This document shows positions 40,014-48,274 of a DNA stretch of 64,000 bases, piece after piece. The notes beneath the pieces are model-generated. The model did no database searches. It was not told where the DNA came from and worked only from the letters and a program-made list of their open reading frames with translations. The DNA lies in the NCBI RefSeq assembly GCF_001905725.1, contig NZ_LIWB01000019.1:62001-126000 (forward strand). The letters run 5' to 3'. Both the position numbers and the translations under genes were made by a program. Positions within the stretch are counted from its first letter, which is position 1; each line of letters opens with the position of its first letter. The DNA is from Streptomyces sp. CB02400. GTDB taxonomy: Bacteria; Actinomycetota; Actinomycetes; Streptomycetales; Streptomycetaceae.

Positions 40014-41039
40014 ATGGGTCCCCATCCTGCGGTCGCGGCGATACGCCTGGCGGTCCGCCGCGTCCTGACCGACATCCTCGACGACCACGGCCGAGCCCCC
40101 GGCCGCGCACTGCACGAGCGGCCGCCCTCCCCGCTCGTGCTCGTGGCCTGCTCCGGCGGCGCCGACTCCATGGCGCTCGCCTCCGCCCTCGCCTTCGAAG
40201 CCCCCCGCCTCGGCGTCCGCGCCGGCGGCGTCACCGTCGACCACGGCCTCCAGGCCGGCTCCGACCTGCGCGCCGCCGAAGTCGCTTCCCGCCTGCGCGA
40301 ACTCGGCCTCGACCCCGTCGAGTCCGCCGCCGTCACCGTCGGCCGGGGCGGCGGCCCGGAGGCCGCCGCCCGGGACGCCCGCTACGCCGCCCTGGACGCC
40401 GCCGCCGAACGGCACGGCGCCACCGCCGTCCTGCTCGGCCACACCCGCGACGACCAGGCCGAGACCGTCCTGCTCGGCCTCGCCCGCGGCTCCGGCATCC
40501 GCTCCCTGTCCGGAATGGCCGCGGTCTCGGGGGCCGACGGCCGTTACCGGCGCCCCTTCCTCCAGCTCGACCGGCAGACCGCCCGCAAGGCCTGCATGGT
40601 CCAGTCCCTGCCCGTCTGGGACGACCCGCACAACGCCGACCCCGCCTACACCCGCTCCCGGCTCCGCCACGAGGGCCTGCCCGCCCTGGAGAAGGCCCTC
40701 GGCAAGGGCGTCGTCGAGGCCCTCGCCCGTACGGCCCAGCTCTCCCGCGACGACGCGGACGCCCTCGACGCCTGGGCCGGCCGGGCCGAGGCCGGCGTCC
40801 GCGACGCCGACGGCCGCCTGGAGTGCGCCGCGCTGCACGACCTGCCGCCCGCCGTGCGCCGCCGTGTGCTGCGCCGCGCCGCCATCGAGGCCGGCGCGCC
40901 GGCCGGTTCGCTGTTCGCCCGCCACATCGAGGAAGTCGACCGGCTGATCACCGGCTGGCGCGGTCAGGGGGCCATCAATCTCCCCGGCCGGGTCGTGGCC
41001 CGCCGGCAGGGTGGCAGACTGGTGATTCGGCAGGGCTGA
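40014..41039 (+). CDS. tilS: tRNA(Ile)-lysidine synthase
   Basis: A 341-residue N-type ATP pyrophosphatase that converts cytidine 34 of tRNA-Ile2 to lysidine, changing its codon reading from AUG to AUA and its charging from Met to Ile. The PP-loop is SGGADS at 47-52. Further TilS marks are HTRDDQAETVLLGLARGSG and RPFLQL, with DDPHNADPAYTRSRLRHEGLP. The C-terminal extension is short. AAGGGAACC precedes ATG 40014. It is followed 68 bases later by hpt, a conserved pairing. Confidence 0.95.
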   Translation: MGPHPAVAAIRLAVRRVLTDILDDHGRAPGRALHERPPSPLVLVACSGGADSMALASALAFEAPRLGVRAGGVTVDHGLQAGSDLRAAEVASRLRELGLDPVESAAVTVGRGGGPEAAARDARYAALDAAAERHGATAVLLGHTRDDQAETVLLGLARGSGIRSLSGMAAVSGADGRYRRPFLQLDRQTARKACMVQSLPVWDDPHNADPAYTRSRLRHEGLPALEKALGKGVVEALARTAQLSRDDADALDAWAGRAEAGVRDADGRLECAALHDLPPAVRRRVLRRAAIEAGAPAGSLFARHIEEVDRLITGWRGQGAINLPGRVVARRQGGRLVIRQG

Positions 41040-41107
41040 ATCCGGACCCCACCGACCCGTACGAGTCGCGGGACGGACCGGACCGGCCGGTGGGACGACC
41101 GAAAGTG

Positions 41108-41668
41108 ATGCGGGTGGACGCGAAAGACATGGGTGCCGACCTCGAGAAGGTGCTCATCACCAAGGAAGAGATCGACGCCAAGCTGGCGGAGCTGGCCGCG
41201 AAGATCGACGCGGAGTACGCGGGCAAGGACCTGCTGATCGTCGGCGTGCTCAAGGGCGCGGTGATGGTGATGGCCGACCTCGCGCGGGCGCTGTCCACCC
41301 CCGTCACGATGGACTGGATGGCCGTGTCCTCGTACGGGGCGGGCACCCAGTCCTCCGGTGTGGTGCGGATCCTCAAGGACCTCGACACCGACATCAAGGG
41401 CCGGCACGTCCTGATCGTCGAGGACATCATCGACTCCGGACTGACCCTGTCCTGGCTGATCTCCAACCTCGGCTCGCGCGAGCCCGCCTCCCTCAAGGTG
41501 TGCACGCTGCTGCGCAAGCCCGACGCCGCCAAGGTCGCCATCGACGTGGAATGGGTCGGCTTCGACATTCCCAACGAATTCGTCGTCGGCTACGGCCTCG
41601 ACTACGCCGAGAAGTACCGCAACCTCCCGTTCGTCGGTACGCTCGCGCCTCACGTCTACGGCGGCTGA
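41108..41668 (+). CDS. hpt: Hypoxanthine phosphoribosyltransferase
   Basis: A 186-residue purine salvage enzyme that joins hypoxanthine or guanine to PRPP, giving IMP or GMP. The PRPP loop is VLIVEDIIDSG at about residues 101-112 with adjacent acidic residues, preceded by the flexible loop SSYGAGTQSSG. The C-terminal base-binding region reads VEWVGFDIPNEFVVGYGLDYAE. ATG 41108 is chosen as the usual start (MRVDAKDMGADLE); GTG 41105 and ATG 41129 are alternatives and no strong ribosome site decides. It lies between tilS and ftsH. Confidence 0.94.
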   Translation: MRVDAKDMGADLEKVLITKEEIDAKLAELAAKIDAEYAGKDLLIVGVLKGAVMVMADLARALSTPVTMDWMAVSSYGAGTQSSGVVRILKDLDTDIKGRHVLIVEDIIDSGLTLSWLISNLGSREPASLKVCTLLRKPDAAKVAIDVEWVGFDIPNEFVVGYGLDYAEKYRNLPFVGTLAPHVYGG

Positions 41669-41752
41669 ACCCCGGGGCCGGGCCCGCCGTACGTGATCGG
41701 GAACCCCGGCGGGCTCCGCGGCGTTGGAGCATGCGTGGACGCGATTGCCGGC

Positions 41753-41776
41753 TGTCCCCCGCAGCTTCGGGGGACA
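41753..41776 (+). terminator. Hairpin between hpt and ftsH
   Basis: Nine-base arms TGTCCCCCG (41753-41761) and CGGGGGACA (41768-41776) with a six-base loop; terminates hpt or regulates the ftsH leader. Confidence 0.6.
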
Positions 41777-41855
41777 AAGCTGGGGTACCGTCCGAAGAAC
41801 AGTCTTTATCAAACTCACTATGGCAGGAGGGACGGGGCGGCACCGCTCCGTATGG

Positions 41856-43895
41856 ATGGACGTGAAGCGATACTTCCGTGGGCCGGTCATGTGGATCGTG
41901 CTGGCCGTCCTCGCCGTGGTCGTGTTGATGCAGGTCGTCGGCTCGTCCGGCGGCTACAAGACGGTGGACACCGGCGAGGTCGTCCAGGCGATCAATGAGA
42001 ACAAGGTCGAGTCGGCCAAGCTGACCACCGGCGACGAGCAGATCATCAAGGTCCAGCTCAAGGACGGCGTCGAGGTCAAGGACAGCTCGAAGATCCAGGC
42101 GAGCTACATCGGCGACCAGGGCGTCACCATCGCCAGCACGCTGCAGGACAAGTTCCAGAACAAGCAGATCCCGGACGGCTACACGGTCTCGCCGTCCAAG
42201 CAGAACGCGTTCGTGAGCATTCTGCTGTCCCTGCTGCCCTTCGTCCTCATCGTGGTCGTCTTCCTGTTCCTGATGAATCAGATGCAGGGCGGCGGCTCCC
42301 GCGTCATGAACTTCGGCAAGTCCAAGGCGAAGCTCATCACCAAGGACACCCCGAAGACGACGTTCTCCGACGTCGCGGGATCGGACGAGGCGGTGGAGGA
42401 GCTCCACGAGATCAAGGAGTTCCTGCAGGAGCCGGCGAAGTTCCAGGCCGTCGGAGCGAAGATCCCCAAGGGCGTCCTGCTCTACGGCCCGCCCGGTACC
42501 GGTAAGACCCTGCTCGCGCGTGCCGTCGCGGGCGAGGCCGGTGTGCCGTTCTACTCGATCTCCGGTTCCGACTTCGTCGAGATGTTCGTCGGTGTCGGTG
42601 CCTCCCGGGTCCGTGACCTGTTCGAGCAGGCCAAGGCCAACGCCCCCGCGATCGTCTTCGTCGACGAGATCGACGCGGTCGGCCGCCACCGCGGCGCCGG
42701 CCTCGGCGGTGGTCACGACGAGCGTGAGCAGACCCTGAACCAGCTCCTCGTCGAGATGGACGGCTTCGACGTCAAGGGCGGCGTGATCCTCATCGCCGCG
42801 ACGAACCGGCCCGACATCCTCGACCCGGCGCTGCTGCGTCCCGGCCGCTTCGACCGCCAGATCGCGGTCGACCGCCCGGACATGCAGGGCCGCCTCGAGA
42901 TCCTCAAGGTGCACCAGAAGGGCAAGCCGGTCGCCCCGGACGTCGACCTGTCGGCCGTCGCCCGCCGCACCCCCGGCATGACCGGTGCCGACCTGGCCAA
43001 CGTGCTGAACGAGGCCGCGCTGCTGACCGCGCGCAGCGATCAGAAGCTGATCGACAACAAGATGCTGGACGAGGCGATCGACCGTGTGGTCGCGGGCCCG
43101 CAGAAGCGGACCCGGATCATGTCGGACAAGGAGAAGAAGATCACCGCGTACCACGAGGGCGGACACGCCCTGGTGGCGGCGGCCTCCCCGAACTCCGACC
43201 CCGTCCACAAGATCACGATCCTCTCCAGAGGCCGTGCCCTCGGCTACACGATGGTGCTCCCGGACGAGGACAAGTACTCGACCACGCGCAACGAGATGCT
43301 GGACCAGCTCGCCTACATGCTGGGCGGCCGTGCGGCCGAGGAGCTCGTCTTCCACGACCCGACCACCGGTGCCGCCAACGACATCGAGAAGGCCACCGGT
43401 GTGGCCCGTGCGATGGTCACGCAGTACGGCATGACCGAGCGGCTCGGCGCCATCAAGTTCGGCGGCGACAACTCCGAGCCGTTCCTCGGGCGTGAGATGG
43501 CTCACCAGCGCGACTACTCGGAAGAGGTCGCCGCGCTGGTCGACGAAGAGGTCAAGAAGCTCATCGAGACCGCGCACAACGAGGCGTGGGAGATCCTCGT
43601 CGAGAACCGTGACGTCCTCGACAACCTGGTCCTGGCCCTCCTGGAGCGGGAGACGCTGGGCAAGGAGGAGATCGCCGAGATCTTCGCGCCGATCGTCAAG
43701 CGTCCGCCCAGGCCCGCCTGGACCGGTTCCTCCCGCCGTACGCCGTCCACCCGCCCGCCGGTCCTCTCCCCCAAGGAGCTGGCCCTGACGAACGGGGCGA
43801 ACGGCGCGACGCCGGCCATCACCACCGCCAAGAGCACCGCGGCGGACCCCGCCCCGGCGCCGGAGCGGACCCCGGAGGAACGCCCCGAGAGCTGA
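41856..43895 (+). CDS. ftsH: ATP-dependent zinc metalloprotease FtsH
   Basis: About 679 residues. A first membrane helix (VMWIVLAVLAVVVLMQVV), an extracytoplasmic domain and a second helix (ILLSLLPFVLIVVVFLFLM, about 122-141) precede the AAA domain. Walker A is GPPGTGKT (211-218), Walker B is IVFVDEIDAVG, and the pore motif FVEMFVGVGASRVR and the second region of homology (ATNRPDILDPALLRPGRFDR) are intact. The protease motif is HEGGH (433-437). It degrades membrane and short-lived cytosolic proteins. The C-terminal tail is Thr/Ala/Pro-rich. ATG 41856 gives the usual start MDVKRYFRGP; ATG 41820 would add 12 residues. Confidence 0.96.
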   Translation: MDVKRYFRGPVMWIVLAVLAVVVLMQVVGSSGGYKTVDTGEVVQAINENKVESAKLTTGDEQIIKVQLKDGVEVKDSSKIQASYIGDQGVTIASTLQDKFQNKQIPDGYTVSPSKQNAFVSILLSLLPFVLIVVVFLFLMNQMQGGGSRVMNFGKSKAKLITKDTPKTTFSDVAGSDEAVEELHEIKEFLQEPAKFQAVGAKIPKGVLLYGPPGTGKTLLARAVAGEAGVPFYSISGSDFVEMFVGVGASRVRDLFEQAKANAPAIVFVDEIDAVGRHRGAGLGGGHDEREQTLNQLLVEMDGFDVKGGVILIAATNRPDILDPALLRPGRFDRQIAVDRPDMQGRLEILKVHQKGKPVAPDVDLSAVARRTPGMTGADLANVLNEAALLTARSDQKLIDNKMLDEAIDRVVAGPQKRTRIMSDKEKKITAYHEGGHALVAAASPNSDPVHKITILSRGRALGYTMVLPDEDKYSTTRNEMLDQLAYMLGGRAAEELVFHDPTTGAANDIEKATGVARAMVTQYGMTERLGAIKFGGDNSEPFLGREMAHQRDYSEEVAALVDEEVKKLIETAHNEAWEILVENRDVLDNLVLALLERETLGKEEIAEIFAPIVKRPPRPAWTGSSRRTPSTRPPVLSPKELALTNGANGATPAITTAKSTAADPAPAPERTPEERPES

Positions 43896-43933
43896 TCCCG
43901 AGGCTCCCGGTGGTCCCACCGGGCCCGGAATGG

Positions 43934-43973
43934 ATGCCGCGCCCCCCTGGTTCTAGCCTGGGGGGCGCGGCAT
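43934..43973 (+). terminator. ftsH terminator
   Basis: Fourteen-base arms ATGCCGCGCCCCCC (43934-43947) and GGGGGGCGCGGCAT (43960-43973), loop of 12, 38 bases past the stop. Confidence 0.75.
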
Positions 43974-44037
43974 TCTCCGTACCCGCAGTTGAGACGCGTG
44001 CCCCTCACGCGCGAAGGCACAGGAACGAGGCACCCAC

Positions 44038-44643
44038 ATGACCGACCCCGTGACGCTGGACGGCATGGCCACCATCGGCGAGTTCGACGAGAAGCGGGCC
44101 CGGAACGCCGTACGTGAGCTTCTGATCGCCGTCGGCGAGGACCCCGACCGGGAGGGTCTGCTGGAGACACCGGCGCGGGTGGCGCGGGCGTACCGGGAGA
44201 TATTCGCGGGGCTGTGGCAGAAGCCCGAGGACGTGCTGACGACGACGTTCGACCTCGGTCACGACGAGATGGTGCTGGTCAAGGACATCGAGGTGTACTC
44301 GACCTGCGAGCACCATCTGGTGCCGTTCCGGGGTGTGGCGCACGTCGGGTACATCCCGGCCACCAGCGGGAAGATCACGGGACTGTCCAAGCTGGCCCGG
44401 CTGGTGGACGTCTACGCCCGCCGCCCGCAGGTGCAGGAACGACTCACCACGCAGATCGCGGACTCCCTGATGGAGATCCTGGAGCCGCGCGGGGTGATCG
44501 TGGTCGTGGAGTGCGAGCACATGTGCATGTCGATGCGGGGCATCCGCAAGCCCGGTGCGAAGACCCTCACCTCGGCCGTGCGCGGCCAGCTGCGGGACGC
44601 GACGACGCGCAACGAGGCGATGAGCCTGATCATGGCGCGCTGA
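44038..44643 (+). CDS. folE: GTP cyclohydrolase I
   Basis: A 201-residue enzyme that converts GTP to 7,8-dihydroneopterin triphosphate, the first step of folate synthesis. Zinc ligands and active-site motifs are intact: STCEHHLVPFRGVAHVGY, GLSKLARLVDVYARRPQVQER, and ECEHMCMSMRGIRKPGA. CACAGGAACGAGG precedes ATG 44038. It converges with the folP-folB-folK operon, so folate genes lie on both strands of this locus. Confidence 0.97.
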   Translation: MTDPVTLDGMATIGEFDEKRARNAVRELLIAVGEDPDREGLLETPARVARAYREIFAGLWQKPEDVLTTTFDLGHDEMVLVKDIEVYSTCEHHLVPFRGVAHVGYIPATSGKITGLSKLARLVDVYARRPQVQERLTTQIADSLMEILEPRGVIVVVECEHMCMSMRGIRKPGAKTLTSAVRGQLRDATTRNEAMSLIMAR

Positions 44644-44658
44644 CGTGACGCGCGCCAC

Positions 44659-44757
44659 GCGCCGACGCGGGCGGGCCTGAGACTCCGGGCCGACGTGGGC
44701 AGGCCTGAGGCTCCGGGCCGACGTGGGTGCGCCGAGGCCCCGGGCCGACGTGGGTGT
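44659..44757. repeat. Imperfect 28-base tandem repeat after folE
   Basis: Four imperfect units with a GCCGACGTGGG-type core spaced 28, 28 and 27 bases (first unit degenerate), between the convergent ends of folE and the DUF3180 gene. Confidence 0.7.
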
Positions 44758-44760
44758 GCC

Positions 44761-45249
44761 TCAAGCCGCCGGTGCCGTGCCCGGGCCGTTCGTGTCGTCG
44801 TCCTCCGGGAGCTTGCAGACGCGCTCCAGGAAGATGGCCGCCGCTATGACGCCGATGCCCGCCAGGACCGAGAAGCCGGCGTAGATGGCCTGGTCACGGC
44901 GGGCGGGGACGTCCAGGGACTCCAGCAGGAAGACGCCCGTGCCGCCGTACATGCCGGCGACGAGCGCGGCCACCAGGGCGCTGGCCTGTCCGAACACGAC
45001 CGCGCGGGCGGCCATCAGGGGGTCGACGCCCTTGGCGTCGGCCTGCCGCTCGCGCTGGGCCTTGAGGCGGGCGCGGATGGACAGCGCGGTGGCCGCGAGG
45101 ACCACCGCGATCAGGGTGAGGACGATGGGCGCGGCCACGGGCACGCTCGGAAGGGTGCCCAAGGAGTTCCAGAGGCGGGCGCCGGCCCAGGACAGGATCC
45201 CGGCCACGACGAAGACGCCTGCCAGCACCCTGATGCGCAGCTCTTTCAC
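44761..45249 (-). CDS. DUF3180 membrane protein
   Basis: A 162-residue protein with four membrane helices (VLAGVFVVAGILSWAGARL, PIVLTLIAVVLAATALSI, AVVFGQASALVAALVAGMY, IYAGFSVLAGIGVIAAAIFLE) and a basic loop RARLKAQRERQADAKG. It belongs to the DUF3180 family, which in actinomycetes is nearly always found directly after folK, as here (60-base gap). Function unknown; the linkage suggests a role near folate supply or export. AAGGGA precedes GTG 45249. Confidence 0.88.
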   Translation of the reverse strand: MKELRIRVLAGVFVVAGILSWAGARLWNSLGTLPSVPVAAPIVLTLIAVVLAATALSIRARLKAQRERQADAKGVDPLMAARAVVFGQASALVAALVAGMYGGTGVFLLESLDVPARRDQAIYAGFSVLAGIGVIAAAIFLERVCKLPEDDDTNGPGTAPAA

Positions 45250-45309
45250 GGTGTCCCTTCGCGTTCCCCCGGAGGGTGCCCCGGAATGTGGTCGTGTCGA
45301 CCTTAACGG

Positions 45310-45921
45310 CTACTCGGGCAGCCGGAGTTCCAGGTCCGCGCGGGGTGTGACGCCCTCACGGGTGACCGTGCCGAGGAGATCGGCGACCGGGCCGCGGCCG
45401 GGCAGCTCCGCCTCGGGGTCGACGTCGTGCCAGGGGGCGAGCACGAAGGCGCGCTCGTGGGCGCGCGGGTGCGGGAGCGTGAGCTGCGGGTCGTCGGAGT
45501 GGAGATCCGCGTACGAGACGATGTCCACGTCCAGGGTGCGCGGGCCCCAGCGCTCGTCCCGGACCCGGTGGAAGGCCTCCTCGACCGCGTGCGCCCGCTC
45601 CAGCAGGGAGGACGGGGGCAGGGTGGTCTTCAGCACTACGACCGCGTTGAAGTACGAGGGCTGGCTGCCGGGCTCGACGCCCCACGGCTCCGTCTCGTAC
45701 ACGGGGGAGACGGCCTTGACCCGGATGCCCGGGGTGTCCTCCAGGGCGTCGACGGCCCCCTGGAGGGTCTCCAGGCGGTTGCCGAGGTTGGAGCCGAGGG
45801 AGACCACGGCCCGTTTCGGATTGTGCAGGGTGGTGTCGGCGGCGTCGACCCGCTCGACCACGGAGGCGGGGACGGGCTGAACGGTCGGGTCGGTCTGGCC
45901 CTGGGTGGACGGCCTGGTCAT
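45310..45921 (-). CDS. folK: 2-amino-4-hydroxy-6-hydroxymethyldihydropteridine diphosphokinase
   Basis: A 203-residue kinase that pyrophosphorylates hydroxymethyldihydropterin for FolP. Core motifs: VVSLGSNLGNRLETLQGAV, SPVYETEPWG, QPSYFNAVVVL, and the signature RWGPRTLDVDIVSY, with LPHPRAHERAFVLAPW. About 35 non-conserved residues precede the core. ATG 45921 overlaps the folB stop by four bases (ATGA), showing translational coupling. It catalyses the step before folP in the same operon. Confidence 0.96.
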   Translation of the reverse strand: MTRPSTQGQTDPTVQPVPASVVERVDAADTTLHNPKRAVVSLGSNLGNRLETLQGAVDALEDTPGIRVKAVSPVYETEPWGVEPGSQPSYFNAVVVLKTTLPPSSLLERAHAVEEAFHRVRDERWGPRTLDVDIVSYADLHSDDPQLTLPHPRAHERAFVLAPWHDVDPEAELPGRGPVADLLGTVTREGVTPRADLELRLPE

Positions 45922-46277
45922 ACGCGGCTCCGGGTGATGGTGACGGTCACGTCGTCGAAGGGCACGGTGATCGGCGCGTCCGGCTTGTGGACGCACACCT
46001 CGACCTCCTGCACCACGTCGTGCTTCAGACAGACCTGGGCGATGTGCTCGGCGAGCGTCTCGATGAGGTTGAGCGGCTCGCCCTGGACGACCGCCACGAC
46101 CTCCTCGGCCACGATGCCGTAGTGCACGGTCTTCGTCAGGTCGTCGTCGGCCGCGGCCGGCCGGGTGTCCAGGCCGAGGACGAGGTCCACGATGAAGGTC
46201 TGGCCGTCTTCGCGTTCCTTGGGGAACACACCGTGGTGCCCGCGGGCCTTCAGGCCACGCAGCGCGACACGATCCAC
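45918..46277 (-). CDS. folB: Dihydroneopterin aldolase
   Basis: A 119-residue enzyme that cleaves dihydroneopterin to hydroxymethyldihydropterin and glycolaldehyde. Motifs: RVALRGLKARGHHGVFPKEREDGQ (with the catalytic-region Glu) and TVHYGIVAEEVV, then LIETLAEHIA and the C-terminal VHKPDAPI with the conserved Lys. GTG 46277 is supported by AGGAG eight bases upstream. It is second to last in the chain folP, NTF2-like, folB, folK, with 261 bases separating it from the NTF2-like gene. Confidence 0.96.
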   Translation of the reverse strand: MDRVALRGLKARGHHGVFPKEREDGQTFIVDLVLGLDTRPAAADDDLTKTVHYGIVAEEVVAVVQGEPLNLIETLAEHIAQVCLKHDVVQEVEVCVHKPDAPITVPFDDVTVTITRSRV

Positions 46278-46538
46278 ACGAATCACTCCTGCAGTCGTCG
46301 GTCCGGCCGGTCGGTGCCTGTGCGGACGGCACACCGGCCTGCACTTGAATCTACCCGCGGGCACCGACAGCTCCGGTGGCCCGGGGGTGCGGGGGCGGGC
46401 CGGCGGCCGGGGATTTCACCGTCCGTTTCCCCTGGGGAGGCCGGGGGCTCACGGGATGGTGGCCGCCCCTGCCCGCCCCGTCGTGATTCCCACCACTTCC
46501 GGTGAGGGGGCGACGGGCCACGAGGTCCGTCTACCCGC

Positions 46539-47042
46539 TCAGGCCGGGGTGTCGTCGTCCTCGATGTCCTCTTCCTCGGCGAGGACCGGAGAGGCGTGGT
46601 GGGACCAGAGCTTCCAGCCGGACGGGGTGCGCCGGAACACGTTGGTGGCGACGACGAGCTGGCCGACCAGGGGACCGAGCTCCTCGCCGGCCTCGGGGGC
46701 GGGGCCGCCGCTGAGGATGTTCTCGGTGCACGTCACCAGGGCGGTGTCGCCGGTGACGGAGACATGCGTGTCGGTGAGGAAGAACTGGATGTAGTCGGTG
46801 TTCGCCATGATCAGGGCGTACGACCTGAGCACCTCGCCGCGCCCGGTGAGCACGGGCCAGCCGGGGTGCACGCAGGAGACCACGCCGGTGTCCGCGGGAT
46901 CGTGGTACGACTCGTCGACGCCGAGGTCGCCGGGGGTCAGCCAGAGCGACGCGACCTCTTCGAAGTCGCCCCTTTCGAGTGCCTCGTAGAAGGCGGTGTT
47001 GGCGGCCTCGACGTGCTCGACATCGGTGTGGGGTGCGCTCAC
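46539..47042 (-). CDS. NTF2-like (SnoaL/DUF4440-type) protein
   Basis: A 167-residue protein with the cone-shaped NTF2 fold pattern: VEAANTAFYEALERGDFEEVASLW at the N-terminus, then VLTGRGEVLRSYALIM, TDTHVSVTGDTALVTCTENI, and VVATNVFRRTPSGWKLWSHHASPV at the C-terminus. The tail is acidic (EEEDIEDDD). Such proteins are often small enzymes or ligand-binding modules, but residues for a specific reaction cannot be named. It starts within the end of folP (GTGA overlap) and is therefore coupled to folate synthesis by translation, as seen in other actinomycetes. Confidence 0.85.
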   Translation of the reverse strand: MSAPHTDVEHVEAANTAFYEALERGDFEEVASLWLTPGDLGVDESYHDPADTGVVSCVHPGWPVLTGRGEVLRSYALIMANTDYIQFFLTDTHVSVTGDTALVTCTENILSGGPAPEAGEELGPLVGQLVVATNVFRRTPSGWKLWSHHASPVLAEEEDIEDDDTPA

Positions 47043-47953
47043 CGGGCTCCTTCTGCGCCGTGCGCGCCGGATTCGGGGGGTGTGGTGTCCGCCGTGCGCG
47101 CCTGCGCTATGGCGCGGGTGACCCGTACGGCGTCCGCGGTGGCGCGCACCTCGTGCACGCGGACCGCCCAGGCGCCGGCCTGCGCGGCGAGGGCGGAGAC
47201 GGCGGCGGTGGCCGCGTCGCGCTCCCGCGCGGGCGGGGCCGCGCCGTCCGGACCGGCCAGGACACGGCCGAGGAACCGCTTGCGGGAGGCGGCGACGAGC
47301 ACCGGGTGGCCGAGGGCCAGGACGCGGTCGAGGCGGGCGAGGAGGGCCAGGTCGTGGTCGGCGCCCTTGGAGAAGCCGAGGCCGGGGTCGACGATCACAC
47401 GGTCGGCGGCGATCCCGCCTTCCAGGACGGCCTCCACGCGCGCGCGCAGTTCCTCGGCGACCTCCGTGACCACGTCGGCGTACACGCCCTCGATGTTGCC
47501 GCCCTCCAGGAAACCGCGCCAGTGCATGACGACGAAGGGGGCGCCGGCGTCGGCGACGACGGGGATCATGGCGGGGTCGGCGAGTCCGCCGCTGACGTCG
47601 TTGACGAGGGCGGCGCCGGCCGCGAGGGACTGTTCGGCGACGGAGGCGCGCATGGTGTCGACGGAGATGGTGACGCCCTCGGCGGCGAGGCCGCGGACCA
47701 CGGGGATGACGCGCCTGAGCTCCTCGGCCTCGTCGACGCGGGTGGCGCCGGGCCGGGTGGACTCGCCGCCGACGTCGACCAGGTCGGCGCCCTGGGCCAC
47801 CAGGTCGAGGCCGTGCTTGACGGCGGTCGTCGTGTCGAACCAGCGGCCGCCGTCGGAGAAGGAGTCGGGGGTGACGTTCACGACTCCCATGACCGCGCAG
47901 CGGTCCCAGTGAGGAAGGCCCGCGACCTGGCGGCGTCCGCTGTGGTTGCTCAT
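47039..47953 (-). CDS. folP: Dihydropteroate synthase
   Basis: A 304-residue enzyme that condenses hydroxymethyldihydropterin pyrophosphate with p-aminobenzoate; it is the sulfonamide target. Motifs: MGVVNVTPDSFSDGG, the Gly-rich DVGGESTRPGA, VSVDT-like (ISVDTMRASVAE), NDVSGG, and DPGLGFSKG with ASRKRFLG. ATG 47953 carries a leaderless-type TACGCT six bases upstream. It is the first gene of the minus-strand folate operon. The residues after the last conserved helix (TTPPESGAHGAEGAR) are variable. Confidence 0.96.
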   Translation of the reverse strand: MSNHSGRRQVAGLPHWDRCAVMGVVNVTPDSFSDGGRWFDTTTAVKHGLDLVAQGADLVDVGGESTRPGATRVDEAEELRRVIPVVRGLAAEGVTISVDTMRASVAEQSLAAGAALVNDVSGGLADPAMIPVVADAGAPFVVMHWRGFLEGGNIEGVYADVVTEVAEELRARVEAVLEGGIAADRVIVDPGLGFSKGADHDLALLARLDRVLALGHPVLVAASRKRFLGRVLAGPDGAAPPARERDAATAAVSALAAQAGAWAVRVHEVRATADAVRVTRAIAQARTADTTPPESGAHGAEGAR

Positions 47954-48274
47954 ATGTTCAGCGTAGGCCCGCAAGGGGCCGGAGTACGCCTCGGGCCGGG
48001 CGGGGCGTCCGGGGCCCGTGGGGTGCCGTGGAGGCGGCTCGGCGGCTCGGCGACGGCGTGCGGACGACTGCCCGGCAAGGCGGTCGGGATATGCGGAGTT
48101 CGCCGGGCGGAGTTCGGCGGGCGGTTCACGGGGCAATGAACGATCTTGATAATTGGGCAATACGTCTATTCACGTGTGTCGTGCGTTCCCTGATGCCCTG
48201 TGAAATCCTCGGTGTGGCTTTGTTTTTACGGGGCGGGGCACCATCATTCGCCTACGCGCGGTAAGTTTCTGGCC
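47954..48274. other. Divergent intergenic stretch, AT-rich in the middle
   Basis: No gene accepted. On the minus strand it carries the folP promoter. Around 48130-48260 it is unusually AT-rich for this genome (AACGATCTTGATAATTGGGC, TTTGTTTTTACGG), suggesting promoter or regulatory sequence for the coiled-coil protein gene at 48275. Confidence 0.5.
47960..47965 (-). promoter_or_regulatory. Leaderless -10 of folP
   Basis: Minus strand TACGCT, six bases (GAACAT), ATG 47953. Confidence 0.55.
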
